A stretch of 64,000 nucleotides of DNA from positions 310,001-374,000 of the forward strand of contig NZ_JAHUXH010000001.1 of the NCBI RefSeq assembly GCF_019219825.1, in the 5' to 3' direction. Positions 1-9,568 of this stretch are shown piece after piece. Source of the DNA: Streptomyces sp. TRM70350. Its GTDB lineage: Bacteria; Actinomycetota; Actinomycetes; Streptomycetales; Streptomycetaceae. The notes below the pieces were generated by a model. That model worked only from the letters and a program-made list of their open reading frames with translations. It was not told the origin of the DNA and searched no databases. The first letter of the stretch is position 1, and each line of letters opens with the position of its first letter. A program made the position numbers and the translations under genes.

Positions 1-2
1 AA

Positions 3-1865
3 CCCGTCCACTCGTACGACAACGCCGTCCGCGAGGCCGTCTGGGTGGACACCGGCCTCGACGGCGACGGCGACGGCAGGACCGACCGCGTCGCCGTCGA
101 CATCGTCCGCCCGCGCGAACCCGCCCAGCAGGGCCGCAAGGTGCCCGTCATCATGGAGGCCAGCCCGTACTACTCGTGCTGCGGCCGGGGCAACGAGAGC
201 CAGCGCAAGACGTACGACGCCCAGGGCGATGTCGTCCAGATGCCGCTCTACTACGACAACTACTTCGTGCCGCGCGGCTACGCCTTCGTCGCCGTCGACC
301 TCGCCGGCACCAGCCGCTCCGACGGCTGTGTCGACGTCGGCGGCCGCTCAGACGTCCAGTCCGCGAAGGCCGTCGTCGACTGGCTGAACGGCCGCGGCCA
401 GGCCTACACCACCCGCACCGGCACGACCCGGGCCAAGGCCGCCACCTGGACCAACGGCAGAACAGGGATGATCGGCAAGAGCTGGGACGGCACCATCGCC
501 AACGGCGTCGCCGCCACCGGCGTCGAGGGCCTGGAGACCATCGTGCCGATCGGCGCCATCTCCTCCTGGTACGACTACTACTTCGCCAAGGGCGCCCCGC
601 TGTACGACTCCGGCCCCGACTGGCTGTCGAACTACGTCAACAGCCCCGACGCCCGCGCCAAGTGCGCCGCCGTCCAGCAGCGACTCGTCGACGGCGCCCC
701 GCGCACCGGCGACTGGACGCCGCTGTGGACCGAGCGCGACCACGTCAGGGCCGCGAGCCGGGTCAGGGCGAGCGTCTTCCTGGTCCACGGCATGCAGGAC
801 CTCAACGTGCGTATGCAGCATGTCGGCCCGTGGTGGGACGCCCTCGCCAGGAACGGCGTCGAACGCAAGATCTGGCTCTCCCAGACCGGCCACGTCGACC
901 CGTTCGACTTCCGCCGTGCCACCTGGGTCGAGACCCTGCACCGCTGGTTCGACCACGAACTCCTCGGCTATGACAACGGCGTCGACCGCGAGCCCATGGC
1001 CGACATCGAACGCCACCCCGACCAGTGGGTCACCTCGAAGGTCTGGCCGCCACGCGGCACCGACACCGTCCACCTGAACCCCGCCAAGGGCGACCAGCCC
1101 GGCGTCGGCACCCTCGGCCTGCGCCCCGGCAAGGGCACCGAGACCTTCACCGACGACCCGCGGCACAGCGAGACCGACTGGGCCTCGCAGATCGACCACA
1201 CCACCCCCGACAAGGCAGGTTTCGTCACCCGCCCCCTCACCCGCGACCTGCGCCTGTCCGGCTCCTCCGAGGTCACCGTCACCGCGACCCCCACCACCCC
1301 CACGGCCCACCTCTCGGCCGTCCTCGTGGACCTCGGCCCCGCCACCATCCGCGACTACGCCGACGCCGCCGAGGGCATCACCACCCTCCCCGACCGCACC
1401 TGCTGGGGCCCGTCCACCACCGGCGACAGCGCCTGCTACAAGGAGACCCGGGCCAGGACGGCCGACGTGGGCCACACCATCGTCAGCCGCGGCTGGGCCG
1501 ACCTCGGCCACCACGCCTCCGACCTGACGGGCCGCCCGCTCACCCCGGGCAAGCGGTACACCATCACCCTCGACCTGGCCGCGACCGACCACGTCGTCCC
1601 GGCGGGACACCGGCTGGCCCTGATCGTCGCGGGCACCGACAAGGACCTCATCGACCCTCCGGCCGACACCCCGACGCTCACCCTGGACCTGTCCCGCACC
1701 TCCGCCCGCGTCCCGCTCGTCGGCGGCACGGCGGCGTTCGCCCGAGCCACGGCAGGCAGCGCAGGCACCGGGACGGCCGGGACCCCGGCGCCGTACGAAA
1801 CGCTCGAAGGGGTCGACGCCCCGCGCTCCGCCGAGCGCGTGCCCGGCCCCCGCACCACCGACTGA
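3..1865 (+). CDS. Xaa-Pro dipeptidyl-peptidase-like S15/CocE family hydrolase, 5' truncated by window edge
   Basis: This is the C-terminal bulk of an alpha/beta-hydrolase of the PepX/CocE type, which cleaves N-terminal Xaa-Pro dipeptides or related esters and is often secreted in Streptomyces. The frame is open to the window edge and reads PVHSYDNAVREAVWVDT before the first internal GTG at 45, so the true start lies upstream. The nucleophile elbow is GKSWDG with its Ser codon near 480. An acidic residue follows in HGMQDLNV and a catalytic-type His in TGHVDPF. The last 200 residues form the beta-rich C-terminal domain typical of the family (LSGSSEVTVTATPTTPTA onward). The signal peptide, if any, is outside the window. 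Its 3' end abuts the opposite-strand oxidase gene by one base. Confidence 0.9.
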   Translation, partial: PVHSYDNAVREAVWVDTGLDGDGDGRTDRVAVDIVRPREPAQQGRKVPVIMEASPYYSCCGRGNESQRKTYDAQGDVVQMPLYYDNYFVPRGYAFVAVDLAGTSRSDGCVDVGGRSDVQSAKAVVDWLNGRGQAYTTRTGTTRAKAATWTNGRTGMIGKSWDGTIANGVAATGVEGLETIVPIGAISSWYDYYFAKGAPLYDSGPDWLSNYVNSPDARAKCAAVQQRLVDGAPRTGDWTPLWTERDHVRAASRVRASVFLVHGMQDLNVRMQHVGPWWDALARNGVERKIWLSQTGHVDPFDFRRATWVETLHRWFDHELLGYDNGVDREPMADIERHPDQWVTSKVWPPRGTDTVHLNPAKGDQPGVGTLGLRPGKGTETFTDDPRHSETDWASQIDHTTPDKAGFVTRPLTRDLRLSGSSEVTVTATPTTPTAHLSAVLVDLGPATIRDYADAAEGITTLPDRTCWGPSTTGDSACYKETRARTADVGHTIVSRGWADLGHHASDLTGRPLTPGKRYTITLDLAATDHVVPAGHRLALIVAGTDKDLIDPPADTPTLTLDLSRTSARVPLVGGTAAFARATAGSAGTGTAGTPAPYETLEGVDAPRSAERVPGPRTTD

Positions 1866-1866
1866 C

Positions 1867-2832
1867 TCACCCGGAGGCGGCCGGATCGCACAGCCCGGCC
1901 GCCTCCTCCGCACACCCCCACGCCACGGTCACGCCCGCGCCCCCGTGACCGTAGTTGTGCACCAGCACCCGCCCGTCCGGCAGCGGTTCGCGCTCCAGCC
2001 GCACCGCGTCCCGCACCGGCCGCAGCCCCACCCGGTGGTCCAGCACCCGCGCGTCGGCGATCTCCGGCCGCAGCGCCGCGCACCGCCGTACGATCGCCTC
2101 GGCCACCGCCGGATCCGGCTCCCGCGACCAGACGTCCTCCTCCGAGGTGCCGCCCAGCACCAGCCGCCCCGGATGCGGGAAGACATACGCCATCTCGCCG
2201 GAGGCGTCCTTGGAGACGACCCAGGTGCGGATCCCGGGGTTCTCCACCACGACCAACTGCCCGCGCACAGGGCGTACGGACGCGTCCGGCACCAGCTCCC
2301 GCGCTCCCAACCCCGTGCAGTTGACCACCACCGGCGCGTCCGCCTCCGCGAGCGCCGACACCGTGCGCTCCTCCATCACGCCGCCTGCGGCCGCCAACCG
2401 CTCCCGCAGCCACGGCAGATGAGTCGACATGTCGACCAGCGGCAGCCGTGCCCACAGCCCCACGGGCCCGGTGTACTCCTCGGGCGTCGCCGCCCGCAGC
2501 CCCGTCAGCGGGCCCGCCGCCCAGGAGCGCGTCTCGTCCAGGTCCGTTTCGCCCATGACCCCTTCGACCAGGCGTACGCCGGTCACCTCGGGTCGTTCGG
2601 CCAGCTTCTCGTAGACGTCCAGCGAGCGCAGCGCCCACCTGCGCGCCGCCTCGGGCGGCTCGATGTGGTACGGCCACCACAGCGCGCCCGCAACCGCCGA
2701 GGTGGTCCGCTCGACGGGGTCCCGCGTCCACACCCGTACCCGCCGCCCACGCTCGGCCAGCACCACCGCCGTGGTCAGCCCGATGACACCCCCGCCGACG
2801 ACGATCACATCGTCCTTCGTGTCCTTGTCCAT
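1867..2832 (-). CDS. FAD-dependent D-amino-acid oxidase-like protein
   Basis: The 321-aa protein is a DAO-family flavoprotein that would oxidatively deaminate D-amino acids (or a related amine) to the imino acid with release of H2O2. The N-terminus has the FAD-binding dinucleotide fold VIVVGGGVIGLTTAVVLAE, and ALWWPYHIEPP follows where DAO has its flavin-contacting loop. The C-terminus VLVHNYGHGGAGVTVAWG is the diagnostic second FAD-binding motif of DAO. The length is close to that of characterised DAOs. The ATG at 2832 is the only start that leaves the Rossmann motif intact. It is a single gene, divergent from the conserved gene at 2899 with 66 bp between them. Substrate cannot be told from the sequence. 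Confidence 0.88.
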   Translation of the reverse strand: MDKDTKDDVIVVGGGVIGLTTAVVLAERGRRVRVWTRDPVERTTSAVAGALWWPYHIEPPEAARRWALRSLDVYEKLAERPEVTGVRLVEGVMGETDLDETRSWAAGPLTGLRAATPEEYTGPVGLWARLPLVDMSTHLPWLRERLAAAGGVMEERTVSALAEADAPVVVNCTGLGARELVPDASVRPVRGQLVVVENPGIRTWVVSKDASGEMAYVFPHPGRLVLGGTSEEDVWSREPDPAVAEAIVRRCAALRPEIADARVLDHRVGLRPVRDAVRLEREPLPDGRVLVHNYGHGGAGVTVAWGCAEEAAGLCDPAASG

Positions 2833-2898
2833 GCCGGGACGGTAGCGGAATGTGTCATGCCGCGATCAGAGCGCCGTAACGGTGGGGATACTCTCCGT

Positions 2899-3918
2899 AT
2901 GTCTGCCGCGTACGCGACCTTCGGCCTGGCACCGGCGATGCGGGCCGGTGGAGTTCTCGCAGACGGTGGCTACCAGGTGCACCGGGACTTCGTGGACTTC
3001 ATCGTCGACGGGCGCCCGCTGCTGTTCCAGCTCTCGGACCTGGACGCCGTCTCCCCGCTCGCCTCCGACGTCCCGCCCGCCATCTTCACCGCGCAGGTGC
3101 GCAGCCTGTTACTGGAGGCCGAGGCGCCGCTGTCCGGCGGGCGGTACGTCATCTACGGCTGCCCCGAGTGCGCGGACCTCGCGTGCGGCGCGGTCACCGC
3201 GGTGATCGAGCGGGCCGACGACGACTACGTGTGGCGGGACTTCGCCTGGCAGACCGGCGAACGGGTCGACCTGGAGCTGAACGGCTACCAGGGCATCGGT
3301 CCGTTCCGCTTCCACGGCGACGAGTACCGCACGGCGCTGAACTCCCTCCTGGACGCCGAGGGCCCCGGCCGCCGCCGCGTCCTGCTGGTCGGCGCCCGCG
3401 TCGCCCTGCTCGCCAGGCTCGCCGCCGCCCTGCGCACCATCGGCATCGGCGCCGACATCACCCGCGACGCCGACCGAGTCCCCGCCGACGAACTGCGCGG
3501 CTACGGCGCCGTCGCCTTCGGCCGCGGGGTCGGTGAGGCGGAGCGCGCGGCCGTACGCCGGGCCTTCGAACGCGCCGGGGTGGAGGTGGCGTACGTCGAC
3601 GGACTCGCCCCGATCGTCCCGTTGCTCGTCGCCCAGATCGAACACGCCCTCGACCGCAGCCCGGTGGAGCAGCGCCGCCTCACCCGCCTGGTCACCGCCG
3701 ACGGCGAGGCGGGCGTCGAGGTCACCTCGACCTGCCGGGTACAGCTCACCGCGTACCGCCTCGACCGCCTCTCCCGCACCCACACCCACGAGCTCTTCGA
3801 CGGCCTCCTGGAACCGGGCCACCACCGCATCCCCCTGGATGCGAGGGCCGTGAAGGGGAACGTGTACGTGGTGGCCAGGACGGCGGGGAGTGTCCTGGTG
3901 GAGGCAACGAGACGGTGA
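2899..3918 (+). CDS. Conserved hypothetical protein with a TTA codon
   Basis: This 339-aa protein is not one I can assign to a characterised family, although similar Streptomyces proteins are often labelled oxidoreductase. Its first half reads VHRDFVDFIVDGRPLLFQL and holds YGCPECADLACGAVT, two close cysteines and a third that could bind metal. The middle ARRRVLLVGARVALLARLAAAL resembles a Rossmann-type glycine-poor loop, and the C-terminus is beta-rich. The start at ATG 2899 was chosen because the longer frame upstream runs antisense through the oxidase gene. The codon at 3109-3111 is TTA (residue 71). In Streptomyces that codon needs the bldA tRNA, so translation may be tied to development. 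A repeat array begins 40 bp after the stop. Confidence 0.75.
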   Translation: MSAAYATFGLAPAMRAGGVLADGGYQVHRDFVDFIVDGRPLLFQLSDLDAVSPLASDVPPAIFTAQVRSLLLEAEAPLSGGRYVIYGCPECADLACGAVTAVIERADDDYVWRDFAWQTGERVDLELNGYQGIGPFRFHGDEYRTALNSLLDAEGPGRRRVLLVGARVALLARLAAALRTIGIGADITRDADRVPADELRGYGAVAFGRGVGEAERAAVRRAFERAGVEVAYVDGLAPIVPLLVAQIEHALDRSPVEQRRLTRLVTADGEAGVEVTSTCRVQLTAYRLDRLSRTHTHELFDGLLEPGHHRIPLDARAVKGNVYVVARTAGSVLVEATRR

Positions 3919-3956
3919 GAACCGGGCCCTGCGGCCAGGTCGGCCGGTGGGGCGCC

Positions 3957-4325
3957 GGTCCGGTTGTCGTGTGGGGTGGTGGGGGCTTCTGGGGGTGGCG
4001 GGCGCTGGTGGTGGTGATGACGCGTTGAAGGCCGTCCGGTCGTCGTGTGGTGGCGGGGACGTCTGGGGGTGGCGGTGGTGTGGTGGAGCCCGGACCGATC
4101 GTCGTGTGGGGTGGGGGCTTCTGGGGTGGCGGTGGGGTGTGGTGACTGCCGGTCCGGTCGTCGTGTGCGGGGGCGTCTGGTGGTGGTGGTGACGCGGCGA
4201 AGGCGGACGATCGTCGTTTGGGTGGTGGCGGTGGAGTGTGGTGACCGCGGGTCCGGTCGTCAGGTGCGGGGGCGTCTGGTGGTAGTGACGAAGCGATGAA
4301 GGCGGGCCGGTCGTCGTATGGGGCG
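3957..4325. repeat. Degenerate tandem repeat array, about 7 copies
   Basis: The 551-bp gap between the stop at 3918 and the ABC-F gene at 4470 is largely filled by an imperfect G/T-rich repeat. The recurring core is CCGGTCGTCGTGTGGGG, seen with substitutions near 3958, 4035, 4093, 4152, 4207, 4251 and 4307. Spacing is 44-77 bp. Between cores are GGTGG runs and the phrase GGCGTCTGG or GGCTTCTGG. All minus-strand frames read as Pro/Thr/His-rich peptides across it, which is what a repeat gives in any frame, so I do not call a gene. From 4326 to 4469 I see nothing beyond the leader of the ABC-F gene. Confidence 0.75.
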
Positions 4326-4469
4326 GCGGGGCCCCTGGTGGGGGCGTTGGCGCGGTGAAGGCCGATCCGATTGCCATCCCCGCTGGCCGCAAGCGTGCTG
4401 GTAGGGACGGTGACGCCATGAACACCGGCGCGACCGCCGGGCCCGGCGGCCACTAGGATCGGCGGTCTG

Positions 4470-6110
4470 ATGACTGCCACCCTCGTCGCCAAGAACCTCG
4501 CCGCCGGTCACGGCGACCGCGCGCTCTTCACCGGCCTCGACCTGGTCGTCGCCCCCGGCGACGTGATCGGGCTGGTCGGTGCCAACGGCGCCGGGAAGTC
4601 CACGCTGCTGCGGATGCTCGCCGGGCTCACCGCTCCCGAGCAGGGCGAGCTGCGCCTGTCCCCGCCCACCGCCACCGTCGGGCATCTGCCGCAGGAGCCC
4701 GAGCGGCGGCCGGGCGAGACGGTACGGGAGTTCCTGGCCCGCCGCACCGGCGTCGCCGAGGCCCAGCGGGCCATGGACGAGGCCACCCAGGCCCTGGTCG
4801 ACGGGGCACCCGGCGCTGACGACGCGTACGCCACCAGCCTGGAGCGCTGGCTCGGCCTCGGCGGCGCCGACCTCGACGAACGCGCCGAGGAGGTCGCCGA
4901 CTCGCTGGGCCTCGCCGTCGGCCTCGACCAGCCCATGACGTCCCTCTCCGGCGGCCAGGCGGCCCGCGCGGGCCTCGCCTCCCTCCTGCTCTCCCGCTAC
5001 GACGTCTTCCTGCTCGACGAGCCCACCAACGACCTCGACCTCGACGGCCTGGAGCGCCTCGAACGCTTCGTCGGCGGCCTGCGCGCCGGCACGGTCGTCG
5101 TCAGCCACGACCGCGAGTTCCTCACCCGCACGGTCACCAAGGTCCTCGAACTCGACCTCACCCAGCAGCAGATCAACCTCTACGGCGGCGGCTACGCGGC
5201 CTACCTGGAGGAACGCGAGGTGGCCCGGCGCCACGCGCGCGATGAGTACGAGGAGTACGCCGACAAGAGGGCCGCCCTGAAGGACCGGGCGCAGATGCAG
5301 CGTGCCTGGATGGACAAGGGCGTGAAGAACGCCCGGCGCAAGGCGGGCAACGACAATGACAAGATCGGCCGCAAGTTCCGCAGCGAGGCCAGCGAGAAAC
5401 AGGCCGCGAAGGCCCGGCAGACCCAGCGCATGATCGAACGGCTGGAGGTGGTCGACGAGCCGCGCAAGGAGTGGGAGCTGCGCATGGAGATCGCCTCGGC
5501 GCCCCGCTCCGGCGCGGTCGTGGCGACCCTGCGCGACGCCGAGGTCCGGCGCGGCGACTTCGTGCTCGGCCCGGTGTCCCTCCAGATCGACTGGGCGGAC
5601 CGGGTCGCGGTCACCGGCGCGAACGGCGCGGGCAAGTCGACCCTGCTCGGCGCCCTGCTCGGCCGCGTCCCGCTCGACGCGGGCCACTCCGCCCTCGGCT
5701 CCGGCGTGCTGGTCGGTGAGGTGGACCAGGCCCGCAAGCTGTTCCACGGTCCTGAGACCCTGCTCGACGCGTTCTGCGCGGCGGTGCCCGACACCGAACC
5801 GGTCGAGGTACGCACGCTCCTGGCCAAGTTCGGTCTGAAGTCGGACCACGTGCTGCGCCCGGCGGCCACCCTCTCCCCGGGCGAGCGCACCCGCGCCGCC
5901 CTCGCCCTCCTCCAGGGCCGGGGCATCAACCTGCTGGTCCTCGACGAACCGACCAACCACCTCGACCTGCCCGCCATCGAGCAACTGGAGTCGGCCCTCG
6001 ACGCCTACACCGGCACCCTGCTCCTGGTCACCCACGACCGCCGCATGCTGGACGCGGTCCGCGTCACCCGCCGGCTGGAGGTCGCCGACGGCAAGGTGAC
6101 CGAGCGCTAA
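4470..6110 (+). CDS. ABC-F family ATPase
   Basis: The 546-aa protein has two ABC ATPase domains and no membrane segment, the ABC-F architecture. Members act on the ribosome, either as translation factors or as antibiotic-resistance protection proteins, rather than as transporters. The first domain has Walker A GANGAGKST, signature LSGGQAARAGLASLLL and Walker B VFLLDEPTNDLD. A charged linker follows (about residues 245-330, rich in Lys/Arg with DKGVKNARRKAGNDNDKIGR). The second domain has GANGAGKST, the variant signature LSPGERTRAALALL and LLVLDEPTNHLD. The start is ATG 4470. It converges on the 6107-6676 gene with a 4-bp overlap of stop codons. I cannot tell from the sequence whether it confers resistance. 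Confidence 0.93.
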   Translation: MTATLVAKNLAAGHGDRALFTGLDLVVAPGDVIGLVGANGAGKSTLLRMLAGLTAPEQGELRLSPPTATVGHLPQEPERRPGETVREFLARRTGVAEAQRAMDEATQALVDGAPGADDAYATSLERWLGLGGADLDERAEEVADSLGLAVGLDQPMTSLSGGQAARAGLASLLLSRYDVFLLDEPTNDLDLDGLERLERFVGGLRAGTVVVSHDREFLTRTVTKVLELDLTQQQINLYGGGYAAYLEEREVARRHARDEYEEYADKRAALKDRAQMQRAWMDKGVKNARRKAGNDNDKIGRKFRSEASEKQAAKARQTQRMIERLEVVDEPRKEWELRMEIASAPRSGAVVATLRDAEVRRGDFVLGPVSLQIDWADRVAVTGANGAGKSTLLGALLGRVPLDAGHSALGSGVLVGEVDQARKLFHGPETLLDAFCAAVPDTEPVEVRTLLAKFGLKSDHVLRPAATLSPGERTRAALALLQGRGINLLVLDEPTNHLDLPAIEQLESALDAYTGTLLLVTHDRRMLDAVRVTRRLEVADGKVTER

Positions 6111-6676
6111 CGAGGCGTCAGCCGCGTCGCCAGCTGCGGGTAGTCGACGACGAGGCCGTCCGCGTCGATGTCCAGCTCGCTGCGGAAGTCGCCCGAGGCG
6201 AAGCGCACCCGCCCGCCGCCGTCCGTGCGGGCGAGATGCGTGTAGGTCTGGACCGAGGGCCGTACGGCCAGCTCGGGCACCGACACCCAGGCCATCAGGA
6301 ACTCCCGCTCACCGGCGCTCCGGTGCAGATCGTGCCGGAGCACGGGCATGGTGTTGGTCAGGGGACACAGCCCCAGATCGCAGTCGAGCGCCCCGTGCAC
6401 CTGCGGCACCGGCTCCCCGTCGGCCATCCACTCACCCCGCCCGTCGTGCCGCAGATCGAGCGTCCGCGTCAGCTCCGCGGTCTCGGCGGTCACCCGGAGC
6501 CGCCGCGTCACGTAACCGTCGCCGGTTTCGAGTTCGTACGACACCCAGTACGGCTCCGGATCCGTCCCCACCGCCCGCCCCCGCGCCCGCAGGGTCTCCC
6601 CGTCGAACGCGGCCCAGGCGGTCTCGTACCCATGGCTCGCCATGACGTCCCAGGTCACTGCACGCGAAGTGGTCAT
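6107..6676 (-). CDS. Putative glycolipid-binding domain protein
   Basis: The 189-aa soluble protein resembles the putative glycolipid-binding family (DUF1089-type) that is widespread in actinobacteria and whose biochemical role is not established. Matching features are the beta-strand-rich pattern and the central block HGALDCDLGLCPLTNTMPVLR, followed by EREFLMAWVSVPELAV and VQTYTHL. There is no signal peptide or membrane segment. The start ATG 6676 keeps the family N-terminus SHGYETAWAAF close to the beginning. It stands alone between the ABC-F gene and the tex-like gene, with a 4-bp tail-to-tail overlap with the former. Confidence 0.78.
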   Translation of the reverse strand: MTTSRAVTWDVMASHGYETAWAAFDGETLRARGRAVGTDPEPYWVSYELETGDGYVTRRLRVTAETAELTRTLDLRHDGRGEWMADGEPVPQVHGALDCDLGLCPLTNTMPVLRHDLHRSAGEREFLMAWVSVPELAVRPSVQTYTHLARTDGGGRVRFASGDFRSELDIDADGLVVDYPQLATRLTPR

Positions 6677-6790
6677 TTCGCCACCCTACGGCGGGACGGG
6701 CGCCGGGCGTCTCGCCATGACACGGGCGCCCCACGGCACCCACCGGGCCCGGACCCCCGCAGCCTCGCGGAAGCCCGGGCCCGGCCGACG

Positions 6791-9172
6791 TCAGCCCCGT
6801 CCGCCCTTCTTGGGGTCGAGCAGGCCCGCGCGCCGCAGGGCGTCGGCCATCGCGCTGTTCGCCGGAGCCGGTGCCTGGCGCGCTCCACCGCCTCCGTGGC
6901 CACCGCGCCCGCCCTGCCGCTGCTGCGGCGGGCGGGCGCCCCGCTGCGGGCGGCGTTCGCCCGAACCCCGCTCCTGGGGCGCGGCCTCGTCGTCCAGCCG
7001 CAGGGTGAGGGAGATCCGCTTGCGCGGAATGTCGATGTCGAGGACCTTCACCTTCACGATGTCACCCGGCTTGACGACGTCCCGCGGGTCCTTGACGAAC
7101 GTCTTCGACATCGCGGACACGTGCACCAGACCGTCCTGGTGAACGCCGACGTCGACGAACGCCCCGAACGCGGCCACGTTGGTGACCACGCCCTCCAGGA
7201 CCATCCCCGCCTCGAGATCGGAGAGCTTCTCGACGCCCTCCTTGAAGGTGGCCGTCCTGAACGCCGGACGGGGGTCGCGCCCCGGCTTCTCCAGTTCCTT
7301 GAGGATGTCGGTGACCGTCGGCAGACCGAACGTCTCGTCCACGAAGTCCTGCGGCTTCAGCGAGCGCAGCACCCCCGTGTTGCCGATCAGCGCGGCCACC
7401 TCCTGGCCGGTGGTCTTCACCATCCGCCGTACGACGGGGTACGCCTCCGGGTGCACGCTGGACGCGTCCAGCGGGTCGTCGCCGCCCCTGATGCGCAGGA
7501 AGCCCGCGCACTGCTCGTACGCCTTGGGCCCCAGCCGCGCCACCTTCTTCAGCTCGGAGCGGGACTTGAACGGGCCGTTGGCGTCCCGGTGCGCCACGAT
7601 GTTCTCCGCGAGCCCGGAGGAGATGCCCGACACGCGCGCGAGCAGCGGGGCGGACGCGGTGTTGACGTCGACCCCGACGCCGTTCACACAGTCCTCCACC
7701 ACCGCGTCCAGCGAACGCGACAGCTTCACCTCCGACAGGTCGTGCTGGTACTGACCCACTCCGATCGACTTCGGGTCGATCTTCACCAGCTCGGCCAGCG
7801 GATCCTGGAGGCGACGCGCGATGGAGACCGCGCCACGCAGCGACACATCGAGCTCGGGCAGCTCCTGCGAGGCGAACGCCGACGCCGAGTACACCGAGGC
7901 GCCCGCCTCGGACACCATCACCTTGGTGAGCTTCAACTCCGGGTGCCTGCTGATGAGTTCACCGGCGAGCTTGTCGGTCTCGCGGGAGGCCGTGCCGTTG
8001 CCGATCGCGATCAGCTCGACCGCGTGCTCCTTGGCGAGCCGGGCCAGCTTGGCGATCGCCTCGTCCCACTTGTGGGCCGGGACGTGCGGGTAGATGACAT
8101 CGGTGGCGACGACCTTGCCGGTGGCGTCGACGACGGCCACCTTCACACCCGTGCGGAAACCGGGGTCGAGACCCAGCGTCGCGCGCGTGCCCGCCGGGGC
8201 GGCCAGCAACAGGTCGCGCAGGTTCGCCGCGAACACGCCGACCGCCTCGTCCTCGGCCGCCGTACGCAGCCGGAGGCGAAGGTCGATGCCGAGGTGGACC
8301 AGAACGCGGGTCCGCCAGGCCCAGCGGACGGTGTCCGTCAGCCACTTGTCGGCGGGCCGCCCACGGTCGGCGATCCCGAACTTCCCGGCGATGATCCCCT
8401 CGTACGACGAGGGCCCCTCCGTCGGCTCCTCCGGCTCCAGGACGAGGTCGAGGACCTCCTCCTTCTCGCCGCGCAGCATCGCCAGGATCCGGTGCGAGGG
8501 CAGCTCGGTGAACGGCTCGGCGAAGTCGAAGTAGTCCGCGAACTTGGCGCCCTCCTCCTCCTTGCCCTCCCGCACCTTCGCCGCGAGCCGCCCACGCACC
8601 CACATGCGCTCACGCAGCTCACCGATCAGGTCGGCGTCCTCCGAGAACCGCTCGGTGAGGATCGCCCGGGCACCGTCCAGGGCGGCCTGCGGATCGGCCA
8701 CGCCCTTGTCGGCGTCCACGAACGCGGCGGCGGCCGCGAGGGGCTCGACGGTGGGATCGCCGAGCAGCCCCTCGGCCAGCGGCTCCAGACCGGCCTCACG
8801 GGCGATCTGGGCCTTTGTGCGCCGCTTCGGCTTGTACGGCAGGTAGACGTCCTCCAGGCGCGCCTTGGTCTCCGCGCCCCGGATCCGCGCCTCCAGTTCG
8901 TCGGTGAGCTTGCCCTGCTCACGCACCGACTCCAGGATCGCCGTCCGCCGCTCCTCCAGCTCCCGCAGATAGCGCAGCCGCTCCTCGATCGTGCGCAGCT
9001 GCGCGTCGTCGAGCATCTCGGTCGCTTCCTTGCGGTAGCGGGCGATGAAGGGCACCGTCGAACCGCCGTCGAGCAGCTCCACGGCAGCCTTGACCTGCCG
9101 CTCCCGTACGCCGAGTTCCTCGGCGATCCTGCCTTCGATGGACCCTACTCCCAGGGACCCGGGTGTCGTCAC
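6791..9172 (-). CDS. Tex-like S1-domain RNA-binding protein
   Basis: At 793 aa this matches the Tex/YhgF family, nucleic-acid-binding proteins linked to transcription and toxin expression in other bacteria. The order of domains is as expected: an N-terminal helical Tex domain ([19 protein letters not shown], then [15 protein letters not shown]), a YqgF/RuvX-like nuclease fold ([17 protein letters not shown]), HhH segments ([14 protein letters not shown]), and a C-terminal S1 domain ([29 protein letters not shown]). The last 60 residues are a Gly/Arg/Gln-rich tail ([20 protein letters not shown]), an extension not usual in the E. coli protein and likely RNA-binding. Translation starts at GTG 9172. 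Confidence 0.93.
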   Translation of the reverse strand: MTTPGSLGVGSIEGRIAEELGVRERQVKAAVELLDGGSTVPFIARYRKEATEMLDDAQLRTIEERLRYLRELEERRTAILESVREQGKLTDELEARIRGAETKARLEDVYLPYKPKRRTKAQIAREAGLEPLAEGLLGDPTVEPLAAAAAFVDADKGVADPQAALDGARAILTERFSEDADLIGELRERMWVRGRLAAKVREGKEEEGAKFADYFDFAEPFTELPSHRILAMLRGEKEEVLDLVLEPEEPTEGPSSYEGIIAGKFGIADRGRPADKWLTDTVRWAWRTRVLVHLGIDLRLRLRTAAEDEAVGVFAANLRDLLLAAPAGTRATLGLDPGFRTGVKVAVVDATGKVVATDVIYPHVPAHKWDEAIAKLARLAKEHAVELIAIGNGTASRETDKLAGELISRHPELKLTKVMVSEAGASVYSASAFASQELPELDVSLRGAVSIARRLQDPLAELVKIDPKSIGVGQYQHDLSEVKLSRSLDAVVEDCVNGVGVDVNTASAPLLARVSGISSGLAENIVAHRDANGPFKSRSELKKVARLGPKAYEQCAGFLRIRGGDDPLDASSVHPEAYPVVRRMVKTTGQEVAALIGNTGVLRSLKPQDFVDETFGLPTVTDILKELEKPGRDPRPAFRTATFKEGVEKLSDLEAGMVLEGVVTNVAAFGAFVDVGVHQDGLVHVSAMSKTFVKDPRDVVKPGDIVKVKVLDIDIPRKRISLTLRLDDEAAPQERGSGERRPQRGARPPQQRQGGRGGHGGGGARQAPAPANSAMADALRRAGLLDPKKGGRG

Positions 9173-9282
9173 GATTCCCGTACCGCCTTCTCACTTCGGG
9201 TTGCGCGGCAATTGTGGCAGGTGGCACCGACAACGGGGGACCAGGGCGGGAACCGGCGGGGCGGCGTGCGGGGCGGCGGCTC

Positions 9283-9420
9283 TCAGACCCGGCGCGCACC
9301 GCGCCGGCCGGACCCGGAGGCGCCGCCGAGCAGGCGGGCCACGGCCCGGAACGGCAGCGTCACGACCGTGGCGACGGCACCGCCGATCTGCCGCAGGACA
9401 TCCGCGATGGCACGGAACAC
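9283..9420 (-). CDS. LPFR-motif small protein (45 aa)
   Basis: A 45-codon frame reads MFRAIADVLRQIGGAVATV, then VTLPFRAVARLLGGA and a Ser/Gly/Arg tail. It starts at GTG 9420-9418, preceded by AAAGGGG seven bases upstream. The sequence is an amphipathic to hydrophobic helix with a basic end, and the LPFR tetrapeptide matches a family of tiny actinobacterial proteins of unknown role. It is separated by 110 bp from the tex-like start at 9172 on the same strand, so it probably has its own message or shares a leader with tex. Its function is unknown, and membrane association is an inference from the hydrophobic core. Confidence 0.75.
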   Translation of the reverse strand: MFRAIADVLRQIGGAVATVVTLPFRAVARLLGGASGSGRRGARRV

Positions 9421-9568
9421 GTCAATCCCCTTTCGTCTTGCTCTTCGTCTCCCTGTGGACCAGGTGATCCGCGGGTACCGCGCCCGCCGCCGCTCATGCC
9501 AGGCGATGGCAGGAAAGGTGGGGAACCCGTCATTGCAGCCATGCCCGGGCTCGCGAAGAATCGCTCGT

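Noticed and set aside
1445..2731. Long minus-strand frame overlapping the peptidase and oxidase genes
   Set aside because: It is a frame shadow rich in Gly/Arg, without motifs, while both overlapped genes are well supported.
3746..4492. Pro/His/Thr-rich minus-strand frame with repeated DDR and PPPPDAP phrases
   Set aside because: It follows the DNA repeat period, similar peptides appear in the other frames, and no ribosome site is seen.
6236..9568. Very long open frame on the plus strand reading into the GlxA-type regulator
   Set aside because: It is antisense to the tex-like gene and the glycolipid-binding protein gene, is Arg/His/Gln-rich and has no family sequence before residue 1112. 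It is a GC-bias shadow.
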